Shown here: piece by piece, positions 38,001 through 46,618 of the stretch | How positions within the stretch are numbered: the stretch's first letter is position 1 | Layout: every line of letters begins with the position of its first letter | Origin: Zhengella mangrovi | GTDB lineage: Bacteria > Pseudomonadota > Alphaproteobacteria > Rhizobiales > Rhizobiaceae | Length of the DNA stretch: 64,000 nucleotides | Direction: 5' to 3' | Assembly: GCF_002727065.1 (NCBI RefSeq) | Contig: NZ_PDVP01000004.1 | Location: forward strand, 186,001 to 250,000 | Position numbers and translations under genes: made by a program | The notes under the pieces: model-generated | Told to the model about the DNA's origin: nothing | The model's input: the letters and a program-made list of their open reading frames with translations, nothing else | The model's database searches: none

Positions 38001-39050
38001 ATGACATTCCGACCGATGGATGCCGCGACGGCGCGTGGCCATTTCGTCTATTCCATGCTGCAGCAGGTCTGCGCCGACAAGGGCTACACGCTGCATGGCG
38101 ATCCCCGCTACGGCTATTCCGGCTACATCGATTTCGGCGGTGGCCGTCGCGGGTTCTTCATGGGCACCGCCTTCGACATCAACGGGCAGGGCGCCAGCCA
38201 GCTTGCCCGCGACAAGGCCTACGCCGGGCAGTTGCTGGCCGACAGCGGCATCCGGACGCCGGAAAGCGTGCTGCTGTTCAGCCCGCGCTACCGGGCGGAA
38301 CTGGCGCTGAAATGCAAGGCGCTGGCGGCCGGCCTCGGCTTCGCTGAGCCGGCGCTGGCCTTCGCCCGGCATCACGGCTTTCCGCTGTTCCTCAAGCCGA
38401 ACGAGGGAACCGCCGGCAAGGGGGTGATGAAGGTCACGTCCGTCGAGCGGCTGTTCGAGGGCATACGCGACCTTTTCGAGAGCGCGGACAAGGCGCTTCT
38501 GCAGGTGGCGGCCAGCGGCCGCGACTATCGCCTGGTGGTGCTCGACGGCCAGGTGCTGGCCGCTTACGAGCGTTCGCCGTTCACGGTGACCGGCGACGGG
38601 ATTTCCAGCGTCGCGGCCCTGGTTTCGGAAGCGCTCGAGGGGTTTCGCAAGGGCGACCGGCCGGCGGGCCTGTCGGCGGACGATCCGCGTATCGTGGCCG
38701 AACTGGCGGGGCAGGGACTGGAGCCCGCGTCGGTGCCGGCGGCCGGGCAGCGTGTCGTGCTGATGCCGAACGCGAATCTTTCCACCGGCGGATATTCGGC
38801 GGACAGGTCGGAGGCCGTCCATCCCGACTTCGCCGCCATCGCGGCGCGGGCCGCGGCGTCCTGCGGGCTGGTTTTTGCCGGTGTCGACATCATGACGGAA
38901 GACATCTCGCAACCGGCGGGCGACTACCGCGTTCTCGAAGTCAACTCCGCTCCCGGCCTGCGCAATTTCGCGGCGCTGTCGGCCGGGACGCGGAAAAGAG
39001 CCGTCGCCATCTATGCCGCCGTTGTGGAAAAGATGGCCGAAACGGCCTAG
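38001..39050 (+). CDS. ATP-grasp ligase (GshAB/cyanophycin-synthetase-like domain)
   Basis: 349 residues. The ATP-grasp fold is recognisable from [19 protein letters not shown] (ATP-binding Lys and glycine loop), [20 protein letters not shown], and the metal-binding C-terminal part [26 protein letters not shown]. The closest wording is to the ATP-grasp domains of GshAB/GshF and cyanophycin synthetase, but no Mur-ligase or other second domain is attached. It should activate a carboxylate as acyl-phosphate and join it to an amine, for example an amino acid. The substrates are unknown. It follows the ABC exporter pair in one operon. Confidence 0.8.
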   Translation: MTFRPMDAATARGHFVYSMLQQVCADKGYTLHGDPRYGYSGYIDFGGGRRGFFMGTAFDINGQGASQLARDKAYAGQLLADSGIRTPESVLLFSPRYRAELALKCKALAAGLGFAEPALAFARHHGFPLFLKPNEGTAGKGVMKVTSVERLFEGIRDLFESADKALLQVAASGRDYRLVVLDGQVLAAYERSPFTVTGDGISSVAALVSEALEGFRKGDRPAGLSADDPRIVAELAGQGLEPASVPAAGQRVVLMPNANLSTGGYSADRSEAVHPDFAAIAARAAASCGLVFAGVDIMTEDISQPAGDYRVLEVNSAPGLRNFAALSAGTRKRAVAIYAAVVEKMAETA

Positions 39051-39059
39051 GTTCGCACC

Positions 39060-39371
39060 ATGGCCCTGCGTCCCCCCTCGAAGCTGAACCCGATGAAGGA
39101 CGATCCGCTGGCCGCTGCCTTTCAATACGAGGCGGCCGCGGACATGGCGGCGTCGCTCGGCATCGCCGGGCGCAAGGTGGAAGCGGCGCTGGCGGCGCTC
39201 AAACGGCTGGAAGCCGGCGATCCCGAGCGGCCCGAGCGGTTGAAAGATGCCGCCAGGGCGGTGCACGCCTATTTCATCCAGCGCGAACTGATCGGGCTCA
39301 GGCGGCACGACATTCTCATCCGCGAAATGGGGATCCCCAAAGAGGTCCTGGTACGGCTCGGAGCATCCTGA
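39060..39371 (+). CDS. Small helical protein (DUF6665-like)
   Basis: 103 residues, predicted to be mostly helical ([38 protein letters not shown]), ending [31 protein letters not shown]. The pattern resembles small rhizobial proteins I know as DUF6665, but I hold that loosely. It lies nine bases after the ATP-grasp gene and is probably cotranscribed. No function is known. It does not look like a precursor peptide: no leader/core boundary, no cleavage motif. Confidence 0.6.
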   Translation: MALRPPSKLNPMKDDPLAAAFQYEAAADMAASLGIAGRKVEAALAALKRLEAGDPERPERLKDAARAVHAYFIQRELIGLRRHDILIREMGIPKEVLVRLGAS

Positions 39372-39577
39372 AGCGGCAACTGATGCAGTTGTTTCAAAAA
39401 TGCCGCGACAAATGGCCGTTCTACCTTTCTCCAGTCTGGACAAGGGCTGGCATCCTCAATAGAAGCAAACGCCAAATGCAGGGGGATTCCGTCTGGCCGC
39501 TCCGTCATGCCCGGTTCGGGGATTGCGAGCTGACGCGGGGGGCAGCCGGCATTGATCAGGCACAAGGAGCCAGACCT

Positions 39578-40141
39578 ATGAGCGCAAACGAAGTTTCCGA
39601 GCACAATCGCCGGGATTTTCTCTATATCGCCACCGGCATGGCCGGCGTCGTCGGTACTGCAGCGGCCGTGTGGCCCTTCATCGACCAGATGCGCCCGGAC
39701 GCCTCGACGCTGGCGCTGGCGTCGATCGAAGTGGATGTTTCCAGCCTCGAGCCGGGCATGTCGCTGACCGCCAAGTGGCGCGGCAAGCCGATCTTCATCC
39801 GTAACCGCACGGAAAAGGAAGTCGAGGAAGCCAAGGCGACGCCGCTGGACGAGCTGAAGGATCCGATCGCGCGCAATGCCAACCTGGCCGGTGACGCGGA
39901 AGCCACCGACGTGGCGCGTTCGGCCGGAGAGGGCAAGGAAAACTGGATCGTCATGATCGGTTCGTGCACCCACCTGGGTTGCGTGCCGCTCGGCGAGCAG
40001 GGTGAATACGGCGGCTGGTTCTGCCCGTGCCATGGCTCCGTCTACGACACCGCGGGGCGCATCCGCAAAGGCCCCGCTCCGGAAAACCTGCATATCCCGC
40101 AATATGCATTCGTTTCCGACACAACGATCCGCATCGGGTAA
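39578..40141 (+). CDS. petA: Ubiquinol-cytochrome c reductase, Rieske iron-sulfur subunit
   Basis: 187 residues. A twin-arginine-like start (NRRDFLY) leads into one membrane anchor, then a soluble domain with the two cluster-binding boxes C130-T-H132-L-G-C135 and C149-P-C151-H152-G. C130/C149 and H132/H152 bind or support the [2Fe-2S] centre as known for the family. AAGGAG precedes the ATG. It transfers electrons from ubiquinol to cytochrome c1 and is the first gene of petABC. Confidence 0.97.
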   Translation: MSANEVSEHNRRDFLYIATGMAGVVGTAAAVWPFIDQMRPDASTLALASIEVDVSSLEPGMSLTAKWRGKPIFIRNRTEKEVEEAKATPLDELKDPIARNANLAGDAEATDVARSAGEGKENWIVMIGSCTHLGCVPLGEQGEYGGWFCPCHGSVYDTAGRIRKGPAPENLHIPQYAFVSDTTIRIG

Positions 40142-40159
40142 GGGACAGGGACAGTACAA

Positions 40160-41461
40160 ATGAGCGGACATTCCAGCTACACGCCGAAAACCGGCATCGA
40201 GAAGTGGATCGATGCACGCATGCCGCTGCCGCGGCTTGCCTATGATTCCTTTGTCGCCTTTCCGGTTCCGCGCAACCTGAATTACGCCTACACGTTTGGC
40301 GGCATCCTCGCGATCATGCTGGTCATCCAGATCCTGACCGGCGTCGTGCTGGCCATGCACTACGCGGCGAACACCGGCCTGGCGTTCGAATCCGTCGAGA
40401 AGATCATGCGCGACGTCAACTCCGGCTGGCTGCTGCGCTACATGCACGCCAACGGCGCGTCGTTCTTCTTCGTCGCCGTGTACATCCACATCTATCGCGG
40501 TCTCTACTACGGCTCCTACAAGGCGCCGCGCGAGCTGCTGTGGATCCTCGGCGTGCTGATCTTCTTCCTGATGATGGCGACGGCCTTCATGGGCTACGTT
40601 CTGCCCTGGGGCCAGATGTCCTTCTGGGGCGCGACGGTCATCACCGGCTTCTTCACCGCCTTCCCGGTGATCGGCGAATCGATCCAGCAGTTCCTGCTCG
40701 GCGGCTTCGCGGTGGACAACCCGACGCTCAACCGCTTCTTCTCGCTGCACTACCTGCTGCCCTTCATGCTGGTCGGCGTGGTCATCCTGCACGTCTGGGC
40801 GCTGCACGTGACCGGGCAGACCAACCCGACGGGCATCGAGGTGAAGCACAAGACCGACACGGTGGCGTTCACGCCGTACGCGACGATCAAGGACGCCTTT
40901 GCCATGGTCGTCTTCCTGGCCGTCTTCGCCTATTTCGTGTTCTACATGCCGAACTTCCTCGGCCACCCGGACAACTACATCGTTGCCGACCCGCTGAAGA
41001 CGCCGGCGCATATCGTGCCCGAATGGTACTTCCTGCCGTTCTACGCCATCCTGCGCGGCATCACGTTCAACATCGGACCGATCGACTCCAAGCTCGGCGG
41101 CGTCATCGCCATGTTCGGCTCGATCGCCGTGCTGTTCGTCCTGCCCTGGCTGGACACGTCGAAGGTGCGCTCGGCCGCTTACCGGCCCTGGTACAAGCTG
41201 TTCTTCTGGCTCTTCGTGATCGACACCATCTTCCTCGGCTGGCTCGGTTCGCGTCCGGCTGAAGGCACCTACGTGACGATGGCCCAGATCGCGACGCTCT
41301 ACTATTTTTGCTTCTTCCTGATCATCATGCCGGTTCTGGGCCTGATCGAGACGCCGAAGCGGCTGCCGAATTCCATCACCGAGGCAGTCCTGGAGAAGAA
41401 CAAGGGCGGGGCACACGCGCAGCCGGCCGGTGCCGCTGCGGCGCCGGAAACCAAGGGCTGA
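40160..41461 (+). CDS. petB: Ubiquinol-cytochrome c reductase, cytochrome b subunit
   Basis: 433 residues, eight membrane helices of the undivided bacterial cytochrome b. The helix-B/D haem ligands and the Qo motif PEWY ([16 protein letters not shown]) are visible, as is [17 protein letters not shown]. It provides both quinone sites and two b haems of complex III. A C-terminal Ala/Gly-rich tail follows the last helix, as in other alphaproteobacteria. Confidence 0.98.
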   Translation: MSGHSSYTPKTGIEKWIDARMPLPRLAYDSFVAFPVPRNLNYAYTFGGILAIMLVIQILTGVVLAMHYAANTGLAFESVEKIMRDVNSGWLLRYMHANGASFFFVAVYIHIYRGLYYGSYKAPRELLWILGVLIFFLMMATAFMGYVLPWGQMSFWGATVITGFFTAFPVIGESIQQFLLGGFAVDNPTLNRFFSLHYLLPFMLVGVVILHVWALHVTGQTNPTGIEVKHKTDTVAFTPYATIKDAFAMVVFLAVFAYFVFYMPNFLGHPDNYIVADPLKTPAHIVPEWYFLPFYAILRGITFNIGPIDSKLGGVIAMFGSIAVLFVLPWLDTSKVRSAAYRPWYKLFFWLFVIDTIFLGWLGSRPAEGTYVTMAQIATLYYFCFFLIIMPVLGLIETPKRLPNSITEAVLEKNKGGAHAQPAGAAAAPETKG

Positions 41462-41485
41462 GACGCAAGGCTTGAAAAGGACTGA

Positions 41486-42352
41486 ATGATGAAAACGATC
41501 CTCAAGGGTTTCGCGGCTCTCGGACTGGGCATGGCCCTCGTCACCGGCGCCCTCGGCGCGGAAGAGGGCGGCCATTCGGCTGCCGAACCAACGCATTTCC
41601 CGATCAAGAAGCCGGCATACCAGGAATGGAGCTTTGCCGGTCCGTTCGGGCACTACGACAAGGCCCAGCTCCAGCGCGGGCTGAAGATCTACAAGGAAGT
41701 CTGCTCGGCGTGTCACTCGATGAAGCGCGTGGCCTTCCGTGACCTGGAAGAGCTTGGCTATTCCGAAGACCAGGTGAAGGCCTTTGCCGCCGAGTACGAG
41801 GTCGAGGACGGCCCGAACGGGGACGGCGAGATGTTCACCCGCGCGGCCAAGCCGTCGGACTACTTTCCGTCGCCGTTCCCGAATGTCGAGGCTGCAGCCG
41901 CGGCGAACAACGGCGCCGCCCCGCCGGACTTCTCGCTGCTTGCCAAGGCGCGGGCGGTGGAGCGCGGCTTCCCGAACTTCATCTTCGATGTCTTCACCAT
42001 GTACCAGGAGCAGGGACCCGACTACATCCATGCCCTGCTGACCGGCTACAACGAGCAGCCGCCGGAAGGCATGGAGATCCCCGAGGGCACCCACTACAAC
42101 CCGTATTTCATCGCGGGCAAGTCGCTGGCCATGGCGCAGCCGATCGACGACGGCGTCGTCTCCTTCGACGACGGGTCGCCGGAAACGCTGGAACAGTATT
42201 CCCACGACGTGGCGGCCTTCATGATGTGGGCAGCGGAGCCCAAGCTGGAAGACCGCAAGAAGACAGGCTTCCGGGTCATGATGTTCATGCTGGTCTTTGC
42301 GGGTCTCCTGTACCTGACCAAGCGCAAGGTGTGGTCGAACGTCGATCACTGA
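41486..42352 (+). CDS. petC: Ubiquinol-cytochrome c reductase, cytochrome c1 subunit
   Basis: 288 residues. Signal peptide to about residue 24, haem motif C73-S-A-C76-H77, a long soluble domain ([18 protein letters not shown]-type acidic loop region; [13 protein letters not shown] with the likely Met ligand), and a C-terminal membrane anchor ([19 protein letters not shown]). Two adjacent ATGs (41486 and 41489) are possible starts. It takes electrons from the Rieske protein and passes them to cytochrome c. Confidence 0.97.
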   Translation: MMKTILKGFAALGLGMALVTGALGAEEGGHSAAEPTHFPIKKPAYQEWSFAGPFGHYDKAQLQRGLKIYKEVCSACHSMKRVAFRDLEELGYSEDQVKAFAAEYEVEDGPNGDGEMFTRAAKPSDYFPSPFPNVEAAAAANNGAAPPDFSLLAKARAVERGFPNFIFDVFTMYQEQGPDYIHALLTGYNEQPPEGMEIPEGTHYNPYFIAGKSLAMAQPIDDGVVSFDDGSPETLEQYSHDVAAFMMWAAEPKLEDRKKTGFRVMMFMLVFAGLLYLTKRKVWSNVDH

Positions 42353-42380
42353 GCCTTGCGGCCGGTGCACTGCAATTCGG

Positions 42381-42411
42381 AAAGGGCGCTCCACGGGCGC
42401 CCTTTTCTTTT
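42381..42411 (+). terminator. Rho-independent terminator of petABC
   Basis: GGGCGC (42384-42389) and GCGCCC (42397-42402) form a perfect six-base stem, flanked by AAA and followed by TTTTCTTTT. It lies 28 bases after petC. Confidence 0.85.
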
Positions 42412-42483
42412 GGGAACGGACAGGCCACAAAGAGCGTGCCGGACGCGTACCGGCCTGCCGACATTGCAAGACAAGGGGCTTCC

Positions 42484-43029
42484 ATGAACCGTTCGCTCGC
42501 CGATACGCTTCGCGACTCCATCCGCGCCATCCACGACTATCCCAAGCCGGGCATCGTCTTCCGCGACATCACGACCCTGCTGGGCGACGCGCGGGCGTTC
42601 CGCCGCTCCGTGGACGAACTCGTGCATCCCTGGGCCGGGTCGAAGATCGACCATATCGCGGGGATCGAGGCTCGCGGCTTCATTCTGGGCGGCGCCATGG
42701 CGCACCAGTTGTCCTCCGGCTTCGTCCCGATCCGGAAGAAGGGCAAGCTCCCGCACGAAACGGTTTCCATCGCCTACAGCCTCGAATACGGGGTCGACGA
42801 GATGGAGATGCACAAGGACGCTGTGCGCCCCGGCGACAAGGTGATCCTGGTCGATGACCTGATCGCCACGGGCGGCACCGCCGAAGGCGCGGTGAAGCTG
42901 CTGCAGACGCTGGGTGCAGACGTCGTGGCTGCCTGTTTCGTCATCGATCTGCCGGATCTCGGGGGGCGCCGGAAACTGGAAGCGCTTGGCGTCTCCGTGC
43001 GCACGCTCGTCGAGTTCGAGGGCGACTGA
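42484..43029 (+). CDS. apt: Adenine phosphoribosyltransferase
   Basis: 181 residues. [16 protein letters not shown] and [14 protein letters not shown] are typical Apt blocks, and [17 protein letters not shown] is the PRPP-binding motif. It salvages adenine to AMP. Its stop codon overlaps the start of the GNAT gene (TGATG), so the two are cotranscribed. Placed directly after petABC but separated from it by a terminator. Confidence 0.97.
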   Translation: MNRSLADTLRDSIRAIHDYPKPGIVFRDITTLLGDARAFRRSVDELVHPWAGSKIDHIAGIEARGFILGGAMAHQLSSGFVPIRKKGKLPHETVSIAYSLEYGVDEMEMHKDAVRPGDKVILVDDLIATGGTAEGAVKLLQTLGADVVAACFVIDLPDLGGRRKLEALGVSVRTLVEFEGD

Positions 43030-43562
43030 TGCCGCGTGACGGCCTGTCCGTAAGCGAGACGGGTCCAGCCGACCGTGCCGCGGTCCTGGAACTCTATCCG
43101 CAAGCCTTCCCGGACGAGGACCAGACGCCGCTCGTGTCTGCCCTGCTGGACTTGCCTGCGGGCGTCCTGTCGCTCGCCGCGTGGCAAGGTGGCGTGCTGG
43201 CGGGGCATTGTCTGTTCACCGAGGGCACGGCCGGTGCGGCCAGGATGCCTGTCGCGCTTCTCGGCCCGCTCTGCGTGGCGCCCGACCACCAGCGTCAGGG
43301 TGTCGGCACCGTCCTCGTGACAGAGGGTTTCGCTCGGCTTGGTGCCCGGGGCATCCGGCGGGTTCTCGTGCTGGGTGACCCGGCCTATTACGGCCGCATC
43401 GGGTTCCGGCCGGAACCGGATATCCGGCCGCCATACGACCTGCCGGCAGAATGGCAGGGCGCGTGGCAGTCGAAAGGACTGGCAGGGGACGTCGAGGGCG
43501 AGGGGGCAGAGGCCGTTTCCCTGCCTGCACCATGGATGCAGCCGGCGCTCTGGCTTCCCTGA
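43029..43562 (+). CDS. GNAT-family N-acetyltransferase (YhbS-like)
   Basis: 177 residues. Motif A is LGPLCVAPDHQRQGVGTVLV, followed by VLVLGDPAYYGRIGFRPEPDI, as in the other GNAT at 12903-13412. The substrate is unknown. It is translationally coupled to apt by a one-base overlap of stop and start. Confidence 0.87.
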   Translation: MPRDGLSVSETGPADRAAVLELYPQAFPDEDQTPLVSALLDLPAGVLSLAAWQGGVLAGHCLFTEGTAGAARMPVALLGPLCVAPDHQRQGVGTVLVTEGFARLGARGIRRVLVLGDPAYYGRIGFRPEPDIRPPYDLPAEWQGAWQSKGLAGDVEGEGAEAVSLPAPWMQPALWLP

Positions 43563-43574
43563 TCGCGCGCCGCC

Positions 43575-44012
43575 TTACCCTGTTGCAAGCTTCCGAGTGG
43601 AAAGGGTGCGGATTTCCATGCGATTCAGGACCGCGATATAGGCCAAACCGCCGAGCAAGCCGCCGGTCATGCAGGGAACCAGCATGTCGGGCGCGGCGAG
43701 CAGGTTGCTTCCCTCTTCCAGGCTCAAAGCCGCGGCGGCGGTCAGCGCGCCCGTGACCGCGAAATAGGCCGGGTGCCTCCACCCGCGGACTTCCGCCAAC
43801 GCGATGGCTGCGAATGCTGGCAGCAGCGAGTATATGCCGGTCATCATCAGGGCCAGCAGGTTTCCTGCCGGGAATGCGTCGAGAAAGCCGGACTTGCCAT
43901 GGGTATGGCTGCTTGCCGCCTGGATGAAGAGCAGCGCGCTTTGCGACGAGACGACGACGGCCACGGCATAGGCCGCCAGGCAACGGGTGATGACGGTGAA
44001 AACGATAATCAC
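43575..44012 (-). CDS. Four-helix integral membrane protein of unknown function
   Basis: 145 residues with four predicted membrane helices (approximately residues 5-28, 49-70, 82-100 and 110-130). I see no conserved functional motif; a HTHGK stretch lies in the loop after helix 1. It is convergent with the GNAT gene and stands alone on the minus strand, so its context gives no function. Confidence 0.6.
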   Translation of the reverse strand: MIIVFTVITRCLAAYAVAVVVSSQSALLFIQAASSHTHGKSGFLDAFPAGNLLALMMTGIYSLLPAFAAIALAEVRGWRHPAYFAVTGALTAAAALSLEEGSNLLAAPDMLVPCMTGGLLGGLAYIAVLNRMEIRTLSTRKLATG

Positions 44013-44114
44013 GGGCAGGGCTCCTTCTGATCCGCCTTGGTGCGGTGACAGGAGCCTTGTACGGGGGACAATTGCAGCCGGCGTGCAGATGCCGGTGACG
44101 TCTTGACGATCTTT

Positions 44115-44600
44115 TCAGGCGGTTGCGTCGCCGTTGCGCACCATCTGGGCGCTGTCGAATTCCATCACCTTCCTGGTGCGGCTGTCATAGGCTTCACAGT
44201 GCTTGGAGGCGAGGAACCAGCCGGGCCGCTTGTCCAGGGGGCGAAGCTTCAGGAAGGACCGGGTGAAGGAAATCGTGTCGCCGGCATAGACCGGCGCGGT
44301 CCAGCGCACGTTCTTCAGGCCGAGGGCGGGACCGAATTCGACCGGTGTCTCGCCGGCAGCGCGAAGACGCTCGGCCATGACCTTGTCGGCGGCGACATTG
44401 CGGCTCATCCAGATGGCGGCCGTGTGCCACCCGGAGGCACAGAGGCGGCCGAAATGGGTCTTGGCGGCTTCCTCCTCGCTGAGGTGAAAGCGCTGCGGAT
44501 CGTAACGGGATGCAAACTCGACGATCTCGGCCGGCGTGAAAGTGTGCTGGCCCAGTTGATGGACCGTACCGACCGCCAGCTTCTCCTCAAGCGTCATCAT
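44115..44600 (-). CDS. MaoC-like dehydratase (second of pair)
   Basis: 161 residues, hot-dog fold. The hydratase-2 motif area reads FASRYDPQRFHLSEEEAAKTHFGRLCASGWHTAAI, with Asp and His in the expected positions for R-specific enoyl-CoA hydratase activity. Its ATGATG start overlaps the stop of the other MaoC gene, so they are coupled and likely form a heteromer. The acyl-CoA substrate is unknown. Confidence 0.87.
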   Translation of the reverse strand: MMTLEEKLAVGTVHQLGQHTFTPAEIVEFASRYDPQRFHLSEEEAAKTHFGRLCASGWHTAAIWMSRNVAADKVMAERLRAAGETPVEFGPALGLKNVRWTAPVYAGDTISFTRSFLKLRPLDKRPGWFLASKHCEAYDSRTRKVMEFDSAQMVRNGDATA

Positions 44601-45064
44601 TCGGCAGCCTCCGGATCGCGGAGCGCCATGATGCCGGCATTCTCCATCTCGCACACCAGATCGCCATTCTGGTTGTAGAACTCGCTTTTCACCTGAACGA
44701 AGCCCAGCCCGGGCCGGGAGCCGGATTTCCGCTTGGAGAGGACGCGCGATATGCCGCTCAGGGTGTCGCCGGCAAAGACGGGACGCTTCCAGTTCAGGTA
44801 ATCGACGCCGGGGGCGCCCTGTGACGTGGACCGGAGAATGAAACCGTCGCACATGAGACGCATGGCGATGGCGACCGTATGCCAGCCGGAGGCCGAAAGA
44901 CCGCCCAGCAGGCTTCCCGCGGCGGCTTCCTCGTCCAGGTGCATGGGCTGGGGGTCGTAGCGTCCGGCAAAATCCTTGATCTCTTCGGCGGACACAGCGT
45001 AGCTGCCCAATGCGATTTCCATATCCGGCTGGAAATCCTCGTAGGCGAGAATCGAGTCGGTCAT
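44597..45064 (-). CDS. MaoC-like dehydratase (first of pair)
   Basis: 155 residues, same fold as its partner: FAGRYDPQPMHLDEEAAAGSLLGGLSASGWHTVAIAMRL. The start is placed at MTDSILAYEDFQPDM, where similarity to the family begins; an open frame continues 40 codons upstream without supporting features. Divergent from the Crp/Fnr regulator gene with 86 bases between. Confidence 0.87.
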   Translation of the reverse strand: MTDSILAYEDFQPDMEIALGSYAVSAEEIKDFAGRYDPQPMHLDEEAAAGSLLGGLSASGWHTVAIAMRLMCDGFILRSTSQGAPGVDYLNWKRPVFAGDTLSGISRVLSKRKSGSRPGLGFVQVKSEFYNQNGDLVCEMENAGIMALRDPEAAE

Positions 45065-45150
45065 CAAAACGTTCCAAGTTATGTTGGCCGCAAACAATAG
45101 CCATGCCATACCTTGGCGCAAGCCCTTGAATGACAACAAGGACCAGATGG

Positions 45151-45789
45151 ATGGACGTTGCCACGGACGGTCTCGATGCCGCAACCAAGGCCAGCCTCGA
45201 GCGGCTCGCCGTCTCGCGCGCCGATGCCGGCACGGTGCTGTTCCGGCCCGGGGACGACGCGGCCGGTTTCGTCCTGGTCCACGAGGGGCGGATCGGGGTC
45301 TACCTGACCGGCCGTTCGGGACGCGACATCCTGCTCTATTCGGTGGAGCGGGGCCAGACCTGCATCCAGACCACGCTCGGCCTGCTTGGCGGTGAAGCCT
45401 ATACCGGCGAGGGGATCGCGGAGACGCCGATTGCCTTCAGCGTGCTGCCGCGCGGGGATTTCATGGCGCTGATGGAGAACTCCGCGCCTTTCCGTGCCTT
45501 CGTGTTCCGATCCTTCGCGGGGCGGCTGAACGACGTGACGCGGCTACTCGAACAAGTCGCCTTCGTGCGCGTGGAGCAGCGGCTGGCGCGTGTCCTCATC
45601 GAGCGGGCCGGCGAAGACGGGACGGTGCACCTGACCCACCAGGCGCTGGCCTCGGCCATCGGTTCGGCGCGGGAAGTGGTGTCCCGGCGGCTGGAAGCCC
45701 TGCGGTCGCGCGGGCTGGTCGAACTCGACCGTGGCCTGATCCGTGTGGCCGACCGCCCGGGGTTGCGGCATCTTGCCGAAGGCGAGTAA
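45151..45789 (+). CDS. Crp/Fnr-family transcriptional regulator (no Fe-S cysteines)
   Basis: 212 residues: an N-terminal cyclic-nucleotide-binding-like beta roll (residues ~15-115), a dimerisation helix, then a winged helix (LTHQALASAIGSAREVVSRRLEALRSRGLVEL) close to the FNR/NnrR recognition helix. The Cys cluster of FNR at the N-terminus is absent; only one Cys is present, in GQTCIQTT. AAGGA precedes this ATG, and an in-frame ATG lies seven codons upstream. It pairs with the DUF2892 gene downstream, an association common in proteobacteria. It is the only Crp/Fnr protein in the window and so a candidate for the FNR-type boxes. Confidence 0.85.
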   Translation: MDVATDGLDAATKASLERLAVSRADAGTVLFRPGDDAAGFVLVHEGRIGVYLTGRSGRDILLYSVERGQTCIQTTLGLLGGEAYTGEGIAETPIAFSVLPRGDFMALMENSAPFRAFVFRSFAGRLNDVTRLLEQVAFVRVEQRLARVLIERAGEDGTVHLTHQALASAIGSAREVVSRRLEALRSRGLVELDRGLIRVADRPGLRHLAEGE

Positions 45790-45796
45790 CGGCTGG

Positions 45797-45823
45797 AGCA
45801 TTTCCGGTCTTCGAGGAAATGCT
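45797..45823. repeat. Inverted repeat after the Crp/Fnr gene
   Basis: AGCATTTCC (45797-45805) pairs perfectly with GGAAATGCT (45815-45823) around a nine-base loop, followed by TAAAAATCCC. It lacks a T tract, so it is more an intergenic palindrome than a terminator. Confidence 0.4.
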
Positions 45824-45962
45824 TAAAAATCCCATCCGGATTGATCGCTTGGTGATCTTGTCACTGAAACAGCGGCCTGAAGCTGTCATGCTTTCTTATG
45901 GATCCGCCCGGGATGGCCGCGTGGCCGCAGGGCGGTGGCAACCAGAGCAAGGAGAGCCTGTG

Positions 45963-46175
45963 ATGTTCAAGACCAACGTGGGCAGCGCGGATCGCGCTAT
46001 TCGAGCAATCGTCGGAATCGTGCTGCTGGCGCTGTATTTCATGGGCACGGCAACGGGCGTGTGGGCCTGGGTGGCGCTCATCGTGGGCGTTGTCATGCTG
46101 GCCACGGCCGTGCTAGGCTGGTGCCCGCCATATTCCATTCTCGGCATCAACACCTGCGGGGTGAAGAAGGCCTGA
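45963..46175 (+). CDS. DUF2892 small membrane protein (YgaP C-terminal-like)
   Basis: 70 residues. NVGSADRAIRAIVGIVLLALYF and a second helix, then LGWCPPYSILGINTC, are the DUF2892 pattern: two membrane helices with conserved Cys near the end. In YgaP this module anchors a rhodanese. Here it stands alone, downstream of the Crp/Fnr regulator, which probably controls it. The Cys residues may carry sulfane sulfur or a metal; that is inferred. Confidence 0.82.
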   Translation: MFKTNVGSADRAIRAIVGIVLLALYFMGTATGVWAWVALIVGVVMLATAVLGWCPPYSILGINTCGVKKA

Positions 46176-46258
46176 TCGCCTTTTGACGCGGACCGGCCGG
46201 CCGGTTGCGACTGGCCGATGCCGGCGGCGTCAGCGGCGCCCAACGGATGCCCGTGCCG

Positions 46259-46483
46259 TCAGGCCGCGGCTTTCTTGCGGCGCGTTGCAGTGGTGCGCTT
46301 TGCTGCCGCACCGGCCCTGGTCTTTTTCGCGGCCTTCGGCTCTGCCTTCATGGCTGCAGCCATCCCGCGCAGTGCGCCGGCAGCTTCGTGCCAATGGTCC
46401 TCGGCGCGCCCATCGGGGCAGCCTTCTTCCAACCACCGGAAGTAGGCGCGTTCGCGGATTTTATCTTCCTCGGTCACGGGCAT
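46259..46483 (-). CDS. DUF2934 small protein
   Basis: 74 residues. IRERAYFRWLEEGCPDGRAEDHWHEA is the DUF2934 core, and the C-terminal third is a Lys/Arg/Ala-rich tail (KKTRAGAAAKRTTATRRKKAAA is the region, residues ~52-74). The function is unknown; the tail suggests nucleic-acid contact. Ribosome site AGGAG upstream. Convergent with the DUF2892 gene. Confidence 0.8.
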   Translation of the reverse strand: MPVTEEDKIRERAYFRWLEEGCPDGRAEDHWHEAAGALRGMAAAMKAEPKAAKKTRAGAAAKRTTATRRKKAAA

Positions 46484-46588
46484 TTGTTTCTCCTGTTGTG
46501 ACTATGCGGGGGAACGCAGAACAGGCCGGACAGCGGATCCGGTTACGCAAGGTCAGACTGATCCATCGATAAGAATCTGATTTGCCGG

Positions 46589-46608
46589 CATTTCGCAACT
46601 GCGAAATG
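46589..46608. repeat. Perfect palindrome between DUF2934 and the APC permease
   Basis: CATTTCGC-AACT-GCGAAATG, eight-base arms. It lies ten bases beyond the 3' end of the permease gene (minus strand) and could stabilise or end that transcript; no T tract is present. Confidence 0.35.
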
Positions 46609-46618
46609 GCGTGGCGTA

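Noticed and set aside
39060-39371. Small protein as a RiPP precursor for the exporter/ATP-grasp operon
   Set aside because: It lacks a leader/core boundary, Gly-Gly or other cleavage site and a repetitive core; it looks like a folded helical protein.
39552-39567. TTGATCAGGCACAA before petA as an FNR-type box
   Set aside because: Only three of five bases match in the second half-site.
39269-42469. Very long open frame on the minus strand opposite petABC
   Set aside because: It mirrors three well-supported genes codon for codon; high GC leaves antisense frames open. Its predicted protein is Arg/His/Asp-rich without domains.
45841-45862. TTGATCGCTTGGTGATC as an FNR-type box before the DUF2892 gene
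   Set aside because: The second half-site does not match rTCAA at the required spacing.
46192-46205. ACCGGCCGGCCGGT palindrome as an operator or terminator
   Set aside because: Simple GC-rich palindrome between convergent genes without T tract; too common in this base composition.
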